Positions 1-8,247 of a DNA stretch of 64,000 nucleotides are shown here, one piece after another. The DNA lies in NCBI RefSeq assembly GCF_020216525.1, contig NZ_JAIWOY010000002.1, forward strand, positions 62,001 through 126,000, given 5' to 3'. How positions within the stretch are numbered: the first letter of the stretch is position 1; every line of letters starts with the position of its first letter. Below the pieces are notes generated by a model. The model did no database searches and was not told where the DNA came from. It saw only the letters and a program-made list of their open reading frames with translations. The position numbers and the translations under genes were made by a program. The stretch is from Nocardioides nematodiphilus. GTDB lineage: Bacteria; Actinomycetota; Actinomycetes; Propionibacteriales; Nocardioidaceae.

Positions 1-1
1 T

Positions 2-94
2 CTCTACGCCGGCCGGATCGACCCGGCGACCTGGCAGCCCTCCTTCCAGCACCCGGGCGACGTCGCCCCCTCCGAAAGCGAGCCTCTCCGATGA
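2..94 (+). CDS. C-terminal end of an unidentified protein (cut by window edge)
   Basis: Only the last 30 codons are visible, ending in residues HPGDVAPSESEPLR and a TGA that overlaps the ATG of the next gene (ATGA). The overlap implies translational coupling with the downstream permease, so the lost gene probably acts on or with the permease substrate. The fragment is too short to assign a family. Confidence 0.55.
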   Translation, partial: LYAGRIDPATWQPSFQHPGDVAPSESEPLR

Positions 95-1437
95 CCACTG
101 CGCCCGAGATCGCCGCGCCGCACCTGACACGCACCCTGGGGGTGCGCTCGCTGGTGCTGCTCGGCCTGGCGTACATGACGCCGATCATCGTCCTCGGCAT
201 CTTCGGGGTGGTCGCCGAGACGACCTCCGGCGCGAGCGCGTCGGCCTACCTGGTGGCCATGGCCGCCATGCTCTTCACCGCCGCCAGCTACGGCCGGATG
301 GCGGCCACCTACCCCGTCGCGGGGTCGGCCTACACGTACGTGCGTCGGACCATCGGGGACCGGATCGGGTTCATGGTCGGCTGGGCGGTGCTGCTGGACT
401 ACCTGTTCCTGCCGATGGTGATCTGGCTGATCGGCGCGGCGTACCTCAACGCGCAGTTCACGTCGGTGCCCGTCGCGGTCTGGGTCCTGCTGTTCATCGC
501 GCTCACCACCGTGCTCAACATCATCGGGCTCACCGTCGCCGACCGGGCGAACTTCATCTTGATGGTCGCGCAGTTCCTGGTGGTGCTGCTGTTCGTCGTC
601 CTCTCGGTCGTCTCGGTCGCCGGCGACCACGGCGGCGGCGCGCTCTTCACCCTCTCCCCGTTCAACCACACCGGTGCCACCTTCTCGGGTGTGACCGCGG
701 GCGCTGCCATCGCCGCGTACTCCTTCCTGGGCTTCGACGCCGTGACCACCTTCACCGAGGAGGCCATCGAGCCGCGCCGGACGGTGCCCCGTGCGGTCCT
801 GCTCGTCGCGCTCATCGGCGGTGTCGTCTTCGTGCTCGTCTCGTACACGACCCAGCTGGTGCACCCCGGCGGTGACTTCACCGACTCGTCCTCGGCCGCT
901 CACGACATCGCCGTGAAGATCGGCGGCAGCCTCTTCGGCGCAGTCTTCCTCGCCGGCCTGGTCGTCGGTCAGTTCACCTCCGGTCTCGCCGCGCAGGCCT
1001 CGGCCTCGCGCCTGATGTACGCGATGGGCCGCGACGGCGTGCTCCCCCGCTCCGTCTTCGGGCGTCTGAGCCGCCGGTTCTCCTCCCCGGTCGCCGGCAT
1101 CCTGCTCTCCGCGCTGGTCGGACTGCTCGCCACGTTCCTGGACGTCGCGACCTCCACCTCGTTCATCAACTTCGGCGCGTTCGTGGCCTTCAGCTGCGTG
1201 AACCTCTCCGTCATCGCCTACTACCTGCGCCACCGCGCCGAGGCCCTCAACCCGGTGCGCTACCTGCTCCTCCCGCTCATCGGCGCAGCGGTCTGCGTCT
1301 ACCTGCTCTTCCAGCTCGACGAACACGCGATCATCCTCGGCCTGAGCTGGGCGGCGCTGGGCCTGTGCGTGCTGCTCTACCTCACCCGCGGCTTCACCAC
1401 GTCGCCCCCGGAGCTGGCGGTCGACCAGCCGGAGTAG
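91..1437 (+). CDS. APC superfamily amino acid/polyamine permease
   Basis: A 448-residue inner-membrane transporter with about 12 hydrophobic segments. The N-terminal part (residues about 15-60) has the APC first-helix pattern with a Gly-rich stretch after TPIIVLGIFGVV. A later SFLGFDAVTTFTEE segment (about residues 212-225) is the conserved helix 6 region seen in PuuP/YveA-like putrescine and amino acid importers. Length and topology fit a proton-coupled uptake carrier; the substrate cannot be read from sequence. The start is the ATG overlapping the stop of the preceding partial gene. Confidence 0.85.
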   Translation: MTTAPEIAAPHLTRTLGVRSLVLLGLAYMTPIIVLGIFGVVAETTSGASASAYLVAMAAMLFTAASYGRMAATYPVAGSAYTYVRRTIGDRIGFMVGWAVLLDYLFLPMVIWLIGAAYLNAQFTSVPVAVWVLLFIALTTVLNIIGLTVADRANFILMVAQFLVVLLFVVLSVVSVAGDHGGGALFTLSPFNHTGATFSGVTAGAAIAAYSFLGFDAVTTFTEEAIEPRRTVPRAVLLVALIGGVVFVLVSYTTQLVHPGGDFTDSSSAAHDIAVKIGGSLFGAVFLAGLVVGQFTSGLAAQASASRLMYAMGRDGVLPRSVFGRLSRRFSSPVAGILLSALVGLLATFLDVATSTSFINFGAFVAFSCVNLSVIAYYLRHRAEALNPVRYLLLPLIGAAVCVYLLFQLDEHAIILGLSWAALGLCVLLYLTRGFTTSPPELAVDQPE

Positions 1438-1522
1438 ACCGCCGGGTCGCTAGGGTGGACGAGGGCGCGTGTCGCCCGCGACGTCACGACGCTGCCTGCA
1501 GCCTGGACCCATGGGGGGACCG

Positions 1523-2479
1523 ATGCGCTTCAACTCCAAGGCCAACCTCGACTCGAGCCGGACCCGCGATGTCGGCGGTGGTGGCCGTACGGGCGGTGGC
1601 AGCATCGGCCTCCCGCATGTGGCGGGCGGCGGCGGCGTCGTCGGCGTGATCATCGCCATCATCTACGTGATCATCCAGATGCAGGGCGGCGGCAGCGGAG
1701 GCGGCGGTCTCGGCCAGGCGATCAACGGCTCGGCCTTCACCACCAACTCGGTCGGCCTGTCCGGCTCGAGCGGCTCGACGTTCGACTACGGCACTTGCGA
1801 GACCGGTGAGGACGCCAACCGGAGCGATGAGTGCGCCCTGGTGGCGGTGGAGAACTCGCTGACCGACTACTGGTCCAAGCAGCCGCAGGTCAGCGGCCAC
1901 TTCCAGCCCGAGCAGGCGATCGACGTCTTCCACGGCTCGGTGCAGACCAACGGCTGCGGCAACGCGACCACCGACGTGGGCCCGTTCTACTGCTCGGACG
2001 ACCAGACGATCTACCTCGACACCGCTTTCTACGACACGATCTTCAAGCAGCTCGGCGGAGACGCGACGCCCTTCGTGCGGGCGTACGTCATCGCGCACGA
2101 GTACGGCCACCACATCCAGGACCTGCTCGGCACGATGGGCAAGGTCCGCACCCAGCAGGGTCCCGACTCCGACTCGGTGCGCCTGGAGCTGCAGGCCGAC
2201 TGCTACGCGGGCATGTGGGCGGCCGCCGCGACGACCGTCCCGGACTCCGACGGCAACGTCCTGATCGAGGACCTGACCCAGCAGGACATCAACCACGCCA
2301 TCGGCGCCGCCAAGGAGGTCGGCGACGACTACATCCAGCAGCGGATGGGGGGCCGGGTCAACCCGGAGCAGTGGACCCACGGCTCCTCCGCGGAGCGCGA
2401 GCACTGGTTCCAGACGGGCATGAACGCCCACGACGACATCAAGGCCTGCGACACCTTCTCCGCACGCAAGCTCGGTTGA
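1523..2479 (+). CDS. Neutral zinc metallopeptidase, YpfJ family (Zn_peptidase)
   Basis: A 318-residue protein of the YpfJ/KPN_02809 type. It begins MRFNSKANLD with a basic Gly-rich N-terminus, has a membrane segment at residues 38-52, then a Gly linker and an extracytoplasmic peptidase domain. The zinc motif HEYGHH is at 192-197 and LELQADCYAG at 221-230 supplies the likely third ligand. I chose ATG 1523 because family members begin at this basic MRF/MRW motif; the frame is open back to a GTG at 1469, and a TAGGGT box at 1451-1456 suggests transcription starts near 1463. The substrate is unknown. It stands alone, convergent with the next minus-strand gene. Confidence 0.87.
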   Translation: MRFNSKANLDSSRTRDVGGGGRTGGGSIGLPHVAGGGGVVGVIIAIIYVIIQMQGGGSGGGGLGQAINGSAFTTNSVGLSGSSGSTFDYGTCETGEDANRSDECALVAVENSLTDYWSKQPQVSGHFQPEQAIDVFHGSVQTNGCGNATTDVGPFYCSDDQTIYLDTAFYDTIFKQLGGDATPFVRAYVIAHEYGHHIQDLLGTMGKVRTQQGPDSDSVRLELQADCYAGMWAAAATTVPDSDGNVLIEDLTQQDINHAIGAAKEVGDDYIQQRMGGRVNPEQWTHGSSAEREHWFQTGMNAHDDIKACDTFSARKLG

Positions 2480-2528
2480 GAAGTCACATCTCGGGGCTCG
2501 AGTGGTCACATCATGCGCCAAGCGTGAG

Positions 2529-2572
2529 CTCGCACACCGCAGGAAGTGACCTCTCGCACCGCAAGAAGTGAC
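2529..2572. repeat. Two tandem 22-bp repeats between convergent genes
   Basis: Two consecutive 22-nt units occupy 2529-2550 and 2551-2572. Each combines a CTCKCRCACCGC-like half with a second half ending RGAAGTGAC. The first half matches the repeats at 16257-16376 and, in reverse complement, at 17437-17494. A degenerate copy of the second half may lie just upstream (AAGTCACATCTC near 2481). The repeats fill the gap between the zinc peptidase and the phosphotransferase. Confidence 0.65.
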
Positions 2573-2575
2573 GTC

Positions 2576-3478
2576 TCAACCCAGGAGCGCCTCGATCGCA
2601 GCGAACTGCCGTTGCAGCGCGCGCAGGTGCGGCGCCACGGCGGGGTGGCGGAACTTCGACACGAGCGCGCCCTCTCCCCCGGCGACGCGGGCCAGCGCCC
2701 ACTCGGCCCGGGTCAGCGCGGTGTAGACCGCGGTGATCTGCGCGGCGCGGGTCACCTCGGCGCGCGTCGCGACGCCCTCCGGCAGGCCGAGCAGGTAGGC
2801 ATCGAGCAGTGGCTCGAACTCCTCGCGGGCCGGCAGCAGGTAGAGCCCGAGGTCGGCCCCGGCGGCGCCGTACCCGAGGCACGCCCAGTCCAGCGCGACC
2901 AACAGGTCGCCGTCGCGGCCGGGAAGGTTGGCCGGGGTCGGGTCACCGTGCTGGGCGACCTGCGGCAGCGCGTCCAGCTCGTCGAGGAAGGCCTCGCGCC
3001 GGCGCCACAGCTCGTGCGCGACATCGGCGACCGTCGTCCGCTCCAGGGTGGCCCAGCCGCCGCGGCTCTCGACCCGGGCCAGTCGGTCGCGCAGCTGGTT
3101 GCGGGCGAGCCAGCGCACGTGCGCCAGGTCGGCTCCGGCGAAGCGACCGAGCGCGTGCACGATGAACAGTCCGGCGTTGGCGGCGTCCTCGACCCACTCA
3201 CTGGTCAGCGTGATGCCCTCGGCGTCCTCCTCGACCGCGGTCGGCGTCAGCCGGACGCCCGGCGCATGGTCGAGCAGCCCGTACGTCGCGACGTCGGCCT
3301 CACGCCGCCAGTACGCGAAGTGCCGAGGATCGCTGAGCTCGCGCGGGTCGTGCGGACCGGGCACCGCGAGGCGCTTGATGACCACCGCCTGCTCGCCGAG
3401 CGAGGCCCGCCACACCCCGATCGTGGACGTGCCCGTCCCACCAGGCATCGGATGCCACCCCGGCTCGGGCTGCCACAT
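2576..3478 (-). CDS. Aminoglycoside phosphotransferase-like kinase (APH/choline kinase fold)
   Basis: A 300-residue kinase-like protein. The catalytic loop reads QHGDPTPANLPGRDGD and is followed by VALDWACLG, i.e. the Brenner HGDxxxxN and DW pair of the APH superfamily. Such enzymes phosphorylate small hydroxylated molecules; the substrate here is unknown. The start ATG at 3478 gives MWQPEPGWHP and leaves 10 nt after the upstream exporter permease, so it is probably the last gene of that minus-strand operon. The frame stays open into the permease gene, but that extension overlaps coding sequence and has no family similarity. Confidence 0.75.
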   Translation of the reverse strand: MWQPEPGWHPMPGGTGTSTIGVWRASLGEQAVVIKRLAVPGPHDPRELSDPRHFAYWRREADVATYGLLDHAPGVRLTPTAVEEDAEGITLTSEWVEDAANAGLFIVHALGRFAGADLAHVRWLARNQLRDRLARVESRGGWATLERTTVADVAHELWRRREAFLDELDALPQVAQHGDPTPANLPGRDGDLLVALDWACLGYGAAGADLGLYLLPAREEFEPLLDAYLLGLPEGVATRAEVTRAAQITAVYTALTRAEWALARVAGGEGALVSKFRHPAVAPHLRALQRQFAAIEALLG

Positions 3479-3488
3479 GATGGGGAAA

Positions 3489-5078
3489 CTAGCCGATATC
3501 GCGTCGTTCGAAGCGCAGCCACGCGCCGACGGCGAGGAGCACGGCCACCAGAGTGAGCAGCACGAACGGCAGCCAGCGCCACGGATCGGCCGGATAGGCA
3601 GGCACCGAGGAGTACGGCGAGAGGCGGATGATCCACCCGGGGAGGTGGATGAGGTCGCCGGCGACGGTGAGGAAGACGCAGACGCCGAGCCCGGCCCAGC
3701 CGAGCGCGGCACGGTGCGCGCCCCAGCCGTGGCAGAGCAGCGCCACGCCGACCACGACCCATGCCGCCGGGATCCAGGCGAGTGCCGCGACCAGGGCCGT
3801 CCAGGAACGCCCGCCGTCGTGGTCGAAGCCGCCCAGCCGCAGGCCGGCCCACAGTCCCGCACCTGTCAGGACCAGAAGCCACGCGACACCGCCGAGGGCG
3901 GCCAACGCAACGGCGCGCCACCAGGCTCCGCGAGAGGCTCCGGTGGACAGCGCGAGCTCGACCCGGCCGCTGGTCTCGTCATCGGCCACGTGCGTGATCA
4001 CCATGATCCCGAAGCACGTCACCACGATGCCCGCGACCGACAGCACCGCCGCGATCAGCGCGCCGCCGAGGTGATCGAGCACCTGCTGCACGTCGACCGA
4101 GTCGAGCAGGTCCTGGAGGCCCGGCGCGATCAGTCCGAAGAGGACCCCCATGGCCAGGCAGCCCGCGCTCCACAGCGTCAGTGCGACGAGCTGACCGCGC
4201 ACGACCAGCGCGTACGGACTGGCGAACCAGCGCCGGCCGTCGACGCGGCCCGGGCGGGCTGCGATCAGCCCCGAGCCGAGGTCACGCCGGCCGCGCATCG
4301 CCTGGGCGGCGAGCAGCAGCGCAACGGAGGTGGCGAGGTAGAGGGGCGCGACCCAGGGTCGCGGCTGGCTCCAGGCCCGCAGCTGGGTGTTCCAGCCCAG
4401 CGGCGAGAGCCAGCTCAGCCACTGCACGTCGCTCGAGGCGTCCCCCGCGGCCCGGATCGCAAAAAGCACGCCCATGATGCCGGCGGCGATGCCGGCACAG
4501 CTCCGGGCGCTGGCCGAGCACTGGCAGGCCACGGCGCCGACGCCGGTGGCGACCAGACCGGTGCCGAGCCAGATCACGCCGAACCACAGCGATCCGGCCA
4601 CCGGGAGCCCGCCGAGCAGGCACATCGACGCGACCAGGGTCGCGAGCACCACGGCGACCGCGGACGACTCGACCACGGCGGCGACCATGGCGGCGTCACG
4701 TCCCACGGCGGTGGCGCCGACCAGCTCCGCGCGCCCGGTCTCCTCCTCCATCCGGGTGTGGCGCCTGATCAGCGCGATGAACAGGGCGCAGGCGAAGGCG
4801 GCGTAGGTGACCGTCATCTTGGTCATCGCCACCTCGCCCAGTGCGTGGACGTCCATGATCCGGCCGTAGAGCGCGCGCAGGGCCGGTTGGGCGTTGATCG
4901 CCCGGGCGGCGCTCACCCGATCGGCGACGTCCTGGTAGAGCGTGGTGGTCGAGGCTGCGGAGGCGTACGTCATCACGGCCATCAGCACGAGGACGATCGC
5001 GACGATCACCCGGTCGCGACGCAGGTTGTGGCGCAGCAGGAGCCCCGCGCCGGTGGCCGTACCGGTGCCGCTGCTCAT
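3489..5078 (-). CDS. ABC-2 type exporter permease (polyketide-antibiotic transporter type)
   Basis: A 529-residue, strongly hydrophobic protein with about 12 predicted membrane segments arranged as two similar halves. This is the pattern of large actinobacterial ABC-2 permeases annotated as polyketide antibiotic or multidrug exporters. It overlaps the upstream ATPase gene by 4 nt (5075-5078), so the two almost certainly form one exporter. The substrate is not inferable and no biosynthetic genes are nearby. Confidence 0.82.
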   Translation of the reverse strand: MSSGTGTATGAGLLLRHNLRRDRVIVAIVLVLMAVMTYASAASTTTLYQDVADRVSAARAINAQPALRALYGRIMDVHALGEVAMTKMTVTYAAFACALFIALIRRHTRMEEETGRAELVGATAVGRDAAMVAAVVESSAVAVVLATLVASMCLLGGLPVAGSLWFGVIWLGTGLVATGVGAVACQCSASARSCAGIAAGIMGVLFAIRAAGDASSDVQWLSWLSPLGWNTQLRAWSQPRPWVAPLYLATSVALLLAAQAMRGRRDLGSGLIAARPGRVDGRRWFASPYALVVRGQLVALTLWSAGCLAMGVLFGLIAPGLQDLLDSVDVQQVLDHLGGALIAAVLSVAGIVVTCFGIMVITHVADDETSGRVELALSTGASRGAWWRAVALAALGGVAWLLVLTGAGLWAGLRLGGFDHDGGRSWTALVAALAWIPAAWVVVGVALLCHGWGAHRAALGWAGLGVCVFLTVAGDLIHLPGWIIRLSPYSSVPAYPADPWRWLPFVLLTLVAVLLAVGAWLRFERRDIG

Positions 5079-5818
5079 GCGCCGTCGGCCCCGGTGGTCG
5101 GCGTGCGGTAGGCGTCGAGGAAGAGCGTCTCGAGGTCTGTCGCGTGGTCGCCCGCGCGGAGCTCGTCGAGCGTGCCCGCCTCGACCGTGCGGCCGTCGCG
5201 GATGATCGTGACCCGGTCCGCCAGGCGCTCGACCTCCGAGAGGATGTGGCTGGACAGCAGGACCGTGGCGCCGTGGCCGAGGTGCTCGGCGACGCAGTCG
5301 CGGAAGACCTGCTCCATCAGAGGGTCGAGGCCGCTGGTCGGCTCGTCGAAGATGAGCAGCTCGGTCTCCACCGCGAAGGCCGCGATGAGGGCGACCTTCT
5401 GCCGGTTGCCCTTGGAGTAGGCGCGGCCCTTCTTGGTCGGGTCGAAGTGGAAGCGCTGCATCAGCTCGCTCTTGCGGCTGGTCGCCGGATCGACGCCGCG
5501 CATCCGCAGCAGCAGGTCGATGGTCTCGCCACCGGACAGGTTCGGCCAGAGGTTGACGTCGCCGGGCACGTACGCGAGGCGCCGGTGCAGGGCGGGCGCA
5601 TGACGCCAGGGGTCGTCGCCGAAGAGCCGTACCTCTCCCGATCCGGCCCGCATCAGGCCCAGCAGGATGCGGATCGTGGTCGACTTCCCGGCGCCGTTGG
5701 GGCCGAGGAAGCCGTGCACCTCCCCGGGGGCGACCTGCAGGTCGAGCCCGTCCAGGGCGTGGACGTGACCGAAGGTCTTCACCAGGCCCCGGACGTCGAT
5801 GACCGGTCCGCCCATCAT
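5075..5818 (-). CDS. ABC exporter ATP-binding protein
   Basis: A 247-residue single nucleotide-binding domain. Walker A is GPNGAGKST at about 39-47 and Walker B with switch region is [13 protein letters not shown]. The signature motif is non-canonical (YSKGNRQKV in place of LSGGQ), as in DrrA-like exporter ATPases, and the H-loop lies in [11 protein letters not shown]. It powers the permease encoded directly downstream with a 4-nt overlap. The preceding DUF6054-like gene ends 2 nt upstream, pointing to a single transcript. Confidence 0.88.
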   Translation of the reverse strand: MMGGPVIDVRGLVKTFGHVHALDGLDLQVAPGEVHGFLGPNGAGKSTTIRILLGLMRAGSGEVRLFGDDPWRHAPALHRRLAYVPGDVNLWPNLSGGETIDLLLRMRGVDPATSRKSELMQRFHFDPTKKGRAYSKGNRQKVALIAAFAVETELLIFDEPTSGLDPLMEQVFRDCVAEHLGHGATVLLSSHILSEVERLADRVTIIRDGRTVEAGTLDELRAGDHATDLETLFLDAYRTPTTGADGA

Positions 5819-5820
5819 CG

Positions 5821-6195
5821 TCAGCCGATCAGGTCGGAGCCGCCGGAGCGGCGCTCGCCGCGTCCGAAGCCGGCCAGCGCGTCCACGGCCTTCTGGAGGA
5901 AGGCCTCCTCGCCGAAGGTGTTGATCTTGAAGAACATCGCCTCGCTGCCGCCGGCCGCGGTCATGGTGACCGCCAGCTGATCGGCGACGGCCATGACGGC
6001 GACGTTGAGGCTGACCCGGTTGCCGCCCATCGCGCTGTAGCGCTCGTACGTCCGCACGACCAGCAGCGCGTCGCCGAGGGTCTGCTCGGAGGCCTCCTCC
6101 CGGGTCGCGGAGATGCTGCCGCGGAGGATCTCGTCCTCCAGGTGCGCGATCAGTCGGTGGACATCGCCGGTGAGGACGGCTTCATGGCAGGCCAT
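5821..6195 (-). CDS. DUF6054-like small protein
   Basis: A 124-residue soluble protein without signal peptide. The segments [20 protein letters not shown] and [15 protein letters not shown] recall the DUF6054 family as I remember it; I cannot verify this here. The function is unknown. It sits 2 nt upstream of an ABC exporter ATPase and 10 nt downstream of the acVLRF1 gene, so it is likely cotranscribed with both. Confidence 0.55.
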   Translation of the reverse strand: MACHEAVLTGDVHRLIAHLEDEILRGSISATREEASEQTLGDALLVVRTYERYSAMGGNRVSLNVAVMAVADQLAVTMTAAGGSEAMFFKINTFGEEAFLQKAVDALAGFGRGERRSGGSDLIG

Positions 6196-6205
6196 ATCCC
6201 GGACG

Positions 6206-6796
6206 CTAGCGGTCCTCGGCGTTGATGACGCTGAAAAGCGCCGCCTGGGCGTCGGCGATCGCCTTGTTCAGGACCTCTCTCCTCGGATCCGGCACATGTC
6301 CGGGAAGGAGGACCGTGTCCTCCGGCCTTGCGTCCTCGACCCCGCCGTAGATCAAGGGCCCGTCGAGGTGGTCCAGGATCCGGGCGGCATGCTCGTCCGC
6401 GGCCGCCATCGCGGCCCGGGCCTGATTGTCGCGGCGCCGGGCGAACCGCTGCTGGCTCCAGCCACCGGCCTTCGTCTTGCCCTGCACGTGCCGCTTGCCG
6501 ACCTTGGAGGCGGTGATCTCGGTGCCGTGCAGCCGGGCGACGGCGAAGCCGCCCTTGCGCACCAGCAGCACGCCCCAGTCGGCCGGAGGCGCCCCCGCCG
6601 CAGCGAACGCTGCCGGATCCGCCGGTCCGTCGTACGGGCGCTCGAACGGCAGCCGGGCGACGAAGGTCGACCCGTCCGGCGCGACCCCGTGCAGCGCCCC
6701 GTCGCTCACCGACAGGTCCGCCCCTCCCCCGTGCCGGGTGGCGAAGTTCTCGATCCAGCGACGGACCCGTCCCACTCCGACCAGCACCTGAGCCAC
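6206..6796 (-). CDS. acVLRF1-type peptidyl-tRNA hydrolase (Vms1/ANKZF1-like release factor)
   Basis: A 196-residue protein carrying the motif KTKAGGWSQQRFARRRDNQA at about 107-126. This matches the catalytic Gln-bearing GxSQxRF loop of the VLRF1 domain, which in eukaryotic Vms1/ANKZF1 cuts nascent chains from tRNA on stalled 60S ribosomes. Actinobacterial single-domain members (acVLRF1) are annotated as peptidyl-tRNA hydrolases. By inference this protein rescues stalled ribosomes. It starts at GTG 6796, 6 nt after a TAGGGT box, so its mRNA is probably leaderless. Confidence 0.75.
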   Translation of the reverse strand: MAQVLVGVGRVRRWIENFATRHGGGADLSVSDGALHGVAPDGSTFVARLPFERPYDGPADPAAFAAAGAPPADWGVLLVRKGGFAVARLHGTEITASKVGKRHVQGKTKAGGWSQQRFARRRDNQARAAMAAADEHAARILDHLDGPLIYGGVEDARPEDTVLLPGHVPDPRREVLNKAIADAQAALFSVINAEDR

Positions 6797-6802
6797 GCCC
6801 CC

Positions 6803-6808
6803 ACCCTA
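6803..6808 (-). promoter_or_regulatory. -10 box of leaderless acVLRF1 transcript
   Basis: On the minus strand TAGGGT lies 6 nt before the GTG at 6796, the spacing expected when transcription starts at the start codon. No good -35 is visible because the upstream DNA is the 82-bp tandem repeat. Confidence 0.45.
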
Positions 6809-6960
6809 GGCGACCAAGCGAGCGGCAGCGCGAGCGAGGAACGAGCTCTGGCGCTGGCCGGGAGCGCGGGAGCCAGCGGCGAAGCCGCCAGGCGACCAAG
6901 CGAGCGCCAGCGCGAGCGAGGAACGAGCTCTGGCGCTGGCCGGGAGCGCGGGAACCAGCG
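6809..6960. repeat. Tandem duplication, 82-bp period
   Basis: About 70 nt (6809-6878) recur at 6891-6960 with only two differences. Each copy starts AGGCGACCAAGCGAGCG and contains GAACGAGCTCTGGCGCTGG. It fills the 186-bp gap between acVLRF1 and the ASCH gene and supplies the DNA just upstream of the acVLRF1 promoter. It is internally rich in inverted GAGC/GCTC and GGCGCTGG/CCAGCGCC words, so each copy can fold. Confidence 0.8.
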
Positions 6961-6982
6961 CCAAGCTCGTGGCCGAGTGGGC

Positions 6983-7456
6983 TCACCCGGCGGCGTGAAG
7001 CACCTCGTACCGCTCCATCACGACCGGCATCGCGTACGAGAAGCCGCGGTCGTGGCCGGGGTAGGTCGTCCAGAACCACTCGTGCGCACGGCGCCAGTAG
7101 TCCAGCGACAGGTCGCCCTCGCCCTCCAGCCGAGCATGCTCGGCGTCGACCTCGTCGAAGGGCGCGATCCGTACGTCGACGACGCGGAGCAGCACGCGCG
7201 GTCGCCCTGACCCGTCGAGCACGATGCTGAGGTCGCCGACCTGCGGCAGCGGGTCCCCGGCGTCCTCGTAGTCCCACAGCTCGCTGGCGCCGGCCGTCTT
7301 CGTGCCGGCGAGGACCAGCGCGAGCAGCTCGTCGGCCAGATCGGGCGTGGCGCCGAAGGCCCAGGTCTGCGGCGTCGGCCCGGAGATGCCGAGAGCCGAC
7401 CGGGCGGAGGACCAGAAGGCCTCCACCGCGGCCGGCTCGGGAGTCGGCTGGCCCAC
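6983..7456 (-). CDS. ASCH domain protein
   Basis: A 157-residue protein with the ASCH fold pattern: VLAGTKTAGASELWDYEDAG followed by LPQVGDLSIVLDGSGRPRVLLRVVDV and the Trp-rich YWRRAHEWFW segment. ASCH proteins belong to the PUA-like superfamily and are thought to bind RNA or modified nucleosides; some are amidohydrolases. The GTG start at 7456 is 1 nt after the sufT stop, so it is likely the distal gene of the suf operon. A functional link to Fe-S assembly is not established. Confidence 0.82.
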   Translation of the reverse strand: MGQPTPEPAAVEAFWSSARSALGISGPTPQTWAFGATPDLADELLALVLAGTKTAGASELWDYEDAGDPLPQVGDLSIVLDGSGRPRVLLRVVDVRIAPFDEVDAEHARLEGEGDLSLDYWRRAHEWFWTTYPGHDRGFSYAMPVVMERYEVLHAAG

Positions 7457-7457
7457 G

Positions 7458-7769
7458 TCAGACGTTGAAGCCCAGCGCGCGGAGCATCTCGCGACCGTCG
7501 TCGGTGATCTTGTCCGGGCCCCACGGCGGCATCCAGACCCAGTTGATGTGCACGTCGCTGGCCATGCCCTCGAGCGCGGAGTTGGTCTGGTCGGTGATGA
7601 CGTCGGTCAGCGGGCAGGCCGCCGAGGTGAGCGTCATGTCGAGCACGACGCGGGAGTCGTCCTCGATGTGGATGCCGTAGACGAGGCCGAGGTCGACGAC
7701 GTTGATCCCGAGCTCGGGGTCGACGACGTCCTTCATCGCCTCGTTGACGTCTTCGAACGCGAGAGTCAC
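7458..7769 (-). CDS. sufT: SufT-like MIP18/DUF59 Fe-S assembly factor
   Basis: A 103-residue MIP18-family protein with DPELGINVVDLGLVYGI and the Cys-bearing TSAACPLTD motif. In actinobacteria the last core gene of the suf operon encodes this factor, thought to help Fe-S cluster maturation or transfer. Its GTG start overlaps the sufU stop (GTGA), showing translational coupling. Confidence 0.9.
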   Translation of the reverse strand: MTLAFEDVNEAMKDVVDPELGINVVDLGLVYGIHIEDDSRVVLDMTLTSAACPLTDVITDQTNSALEGMASDVHINWVWMPPWGPDKITDDGREMLRALGFNV

Positions 7770-8233
7770 TTGTCAGTCTCCTTTTGGGTGTCGCTTTGGG
7801 CCTGTGCGGAGGCGTCCTGGAACGCCATCCAGCCCAGCAGCGCACACTTGATACGGGCGGTCAGCTTGGCAGCGCCGGCGAAGGCGACGGCGTCCTCGAG
7901 GACGTCCTCGTCGGGCTCCACCTGGCCCTTGCCGCGCATCATCTCGAGGAACGCCGCGTGGATCGGCTCGACCTCCTCGAGGGTCTTGCCGACGAGCAGC
8001 TCGGTCATCACGGACACGGAGGCCGAGGAGATCGAGCAGCCGAGGTTCTCGTACGAGATGTCCTTCACGACGTCGCCGTCGAGGTGCACCCGGAGGGTGA
8101 TCTCGTCGCCGCAGGTCGGGTTGACGTGGTGGACCTCGGCCTCGTAGGGCTCACGCAGGCCGGAGTTCAGCTTGCGCTTCGCGTGGTCGAGGATGATGTC
8201 CTGGTACAGGGAGTCGAGAGATGCAGTCGACAT
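7766..8233 (-). CDS. sufU: Fe-S assembly protein SufU (zinc-dependent sulfurtransferase)
   Basis: A 155-residue IscU-fold protein of the Gram-positive SufU type. The three cysteines are C41 (NPTCGDE, with D43), C66 (GCSIS) and C130 (RIKCALLGW), and the SufU-specific insertion lies between C66 and C130. SufU binds zinc and accepts persulfide sulfur from SufS for delivery to SufBCD. ATG 8233 was chosen because GGAAGGAG lies just upstream and it gives the family's normal MSTASLDSLYQ start. Confidence 0.93.
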   Translation of the reverse strand: MSTASLDSLYQDIILDHAKRKLNSGLREPYEAEVHHVNPTCGDEITLRVHLDGDVVKDISYENLGCSISSASVSVMTELLVGKTLEEVEPIHAAFLEMMRGKGQVEPDEDVLEDAVAFAGAAKLTARIKCALLGWMAFQDASAQAQSDTQKETDK

Positions 8234-8247
8234 GCGCACTCCTTCCG

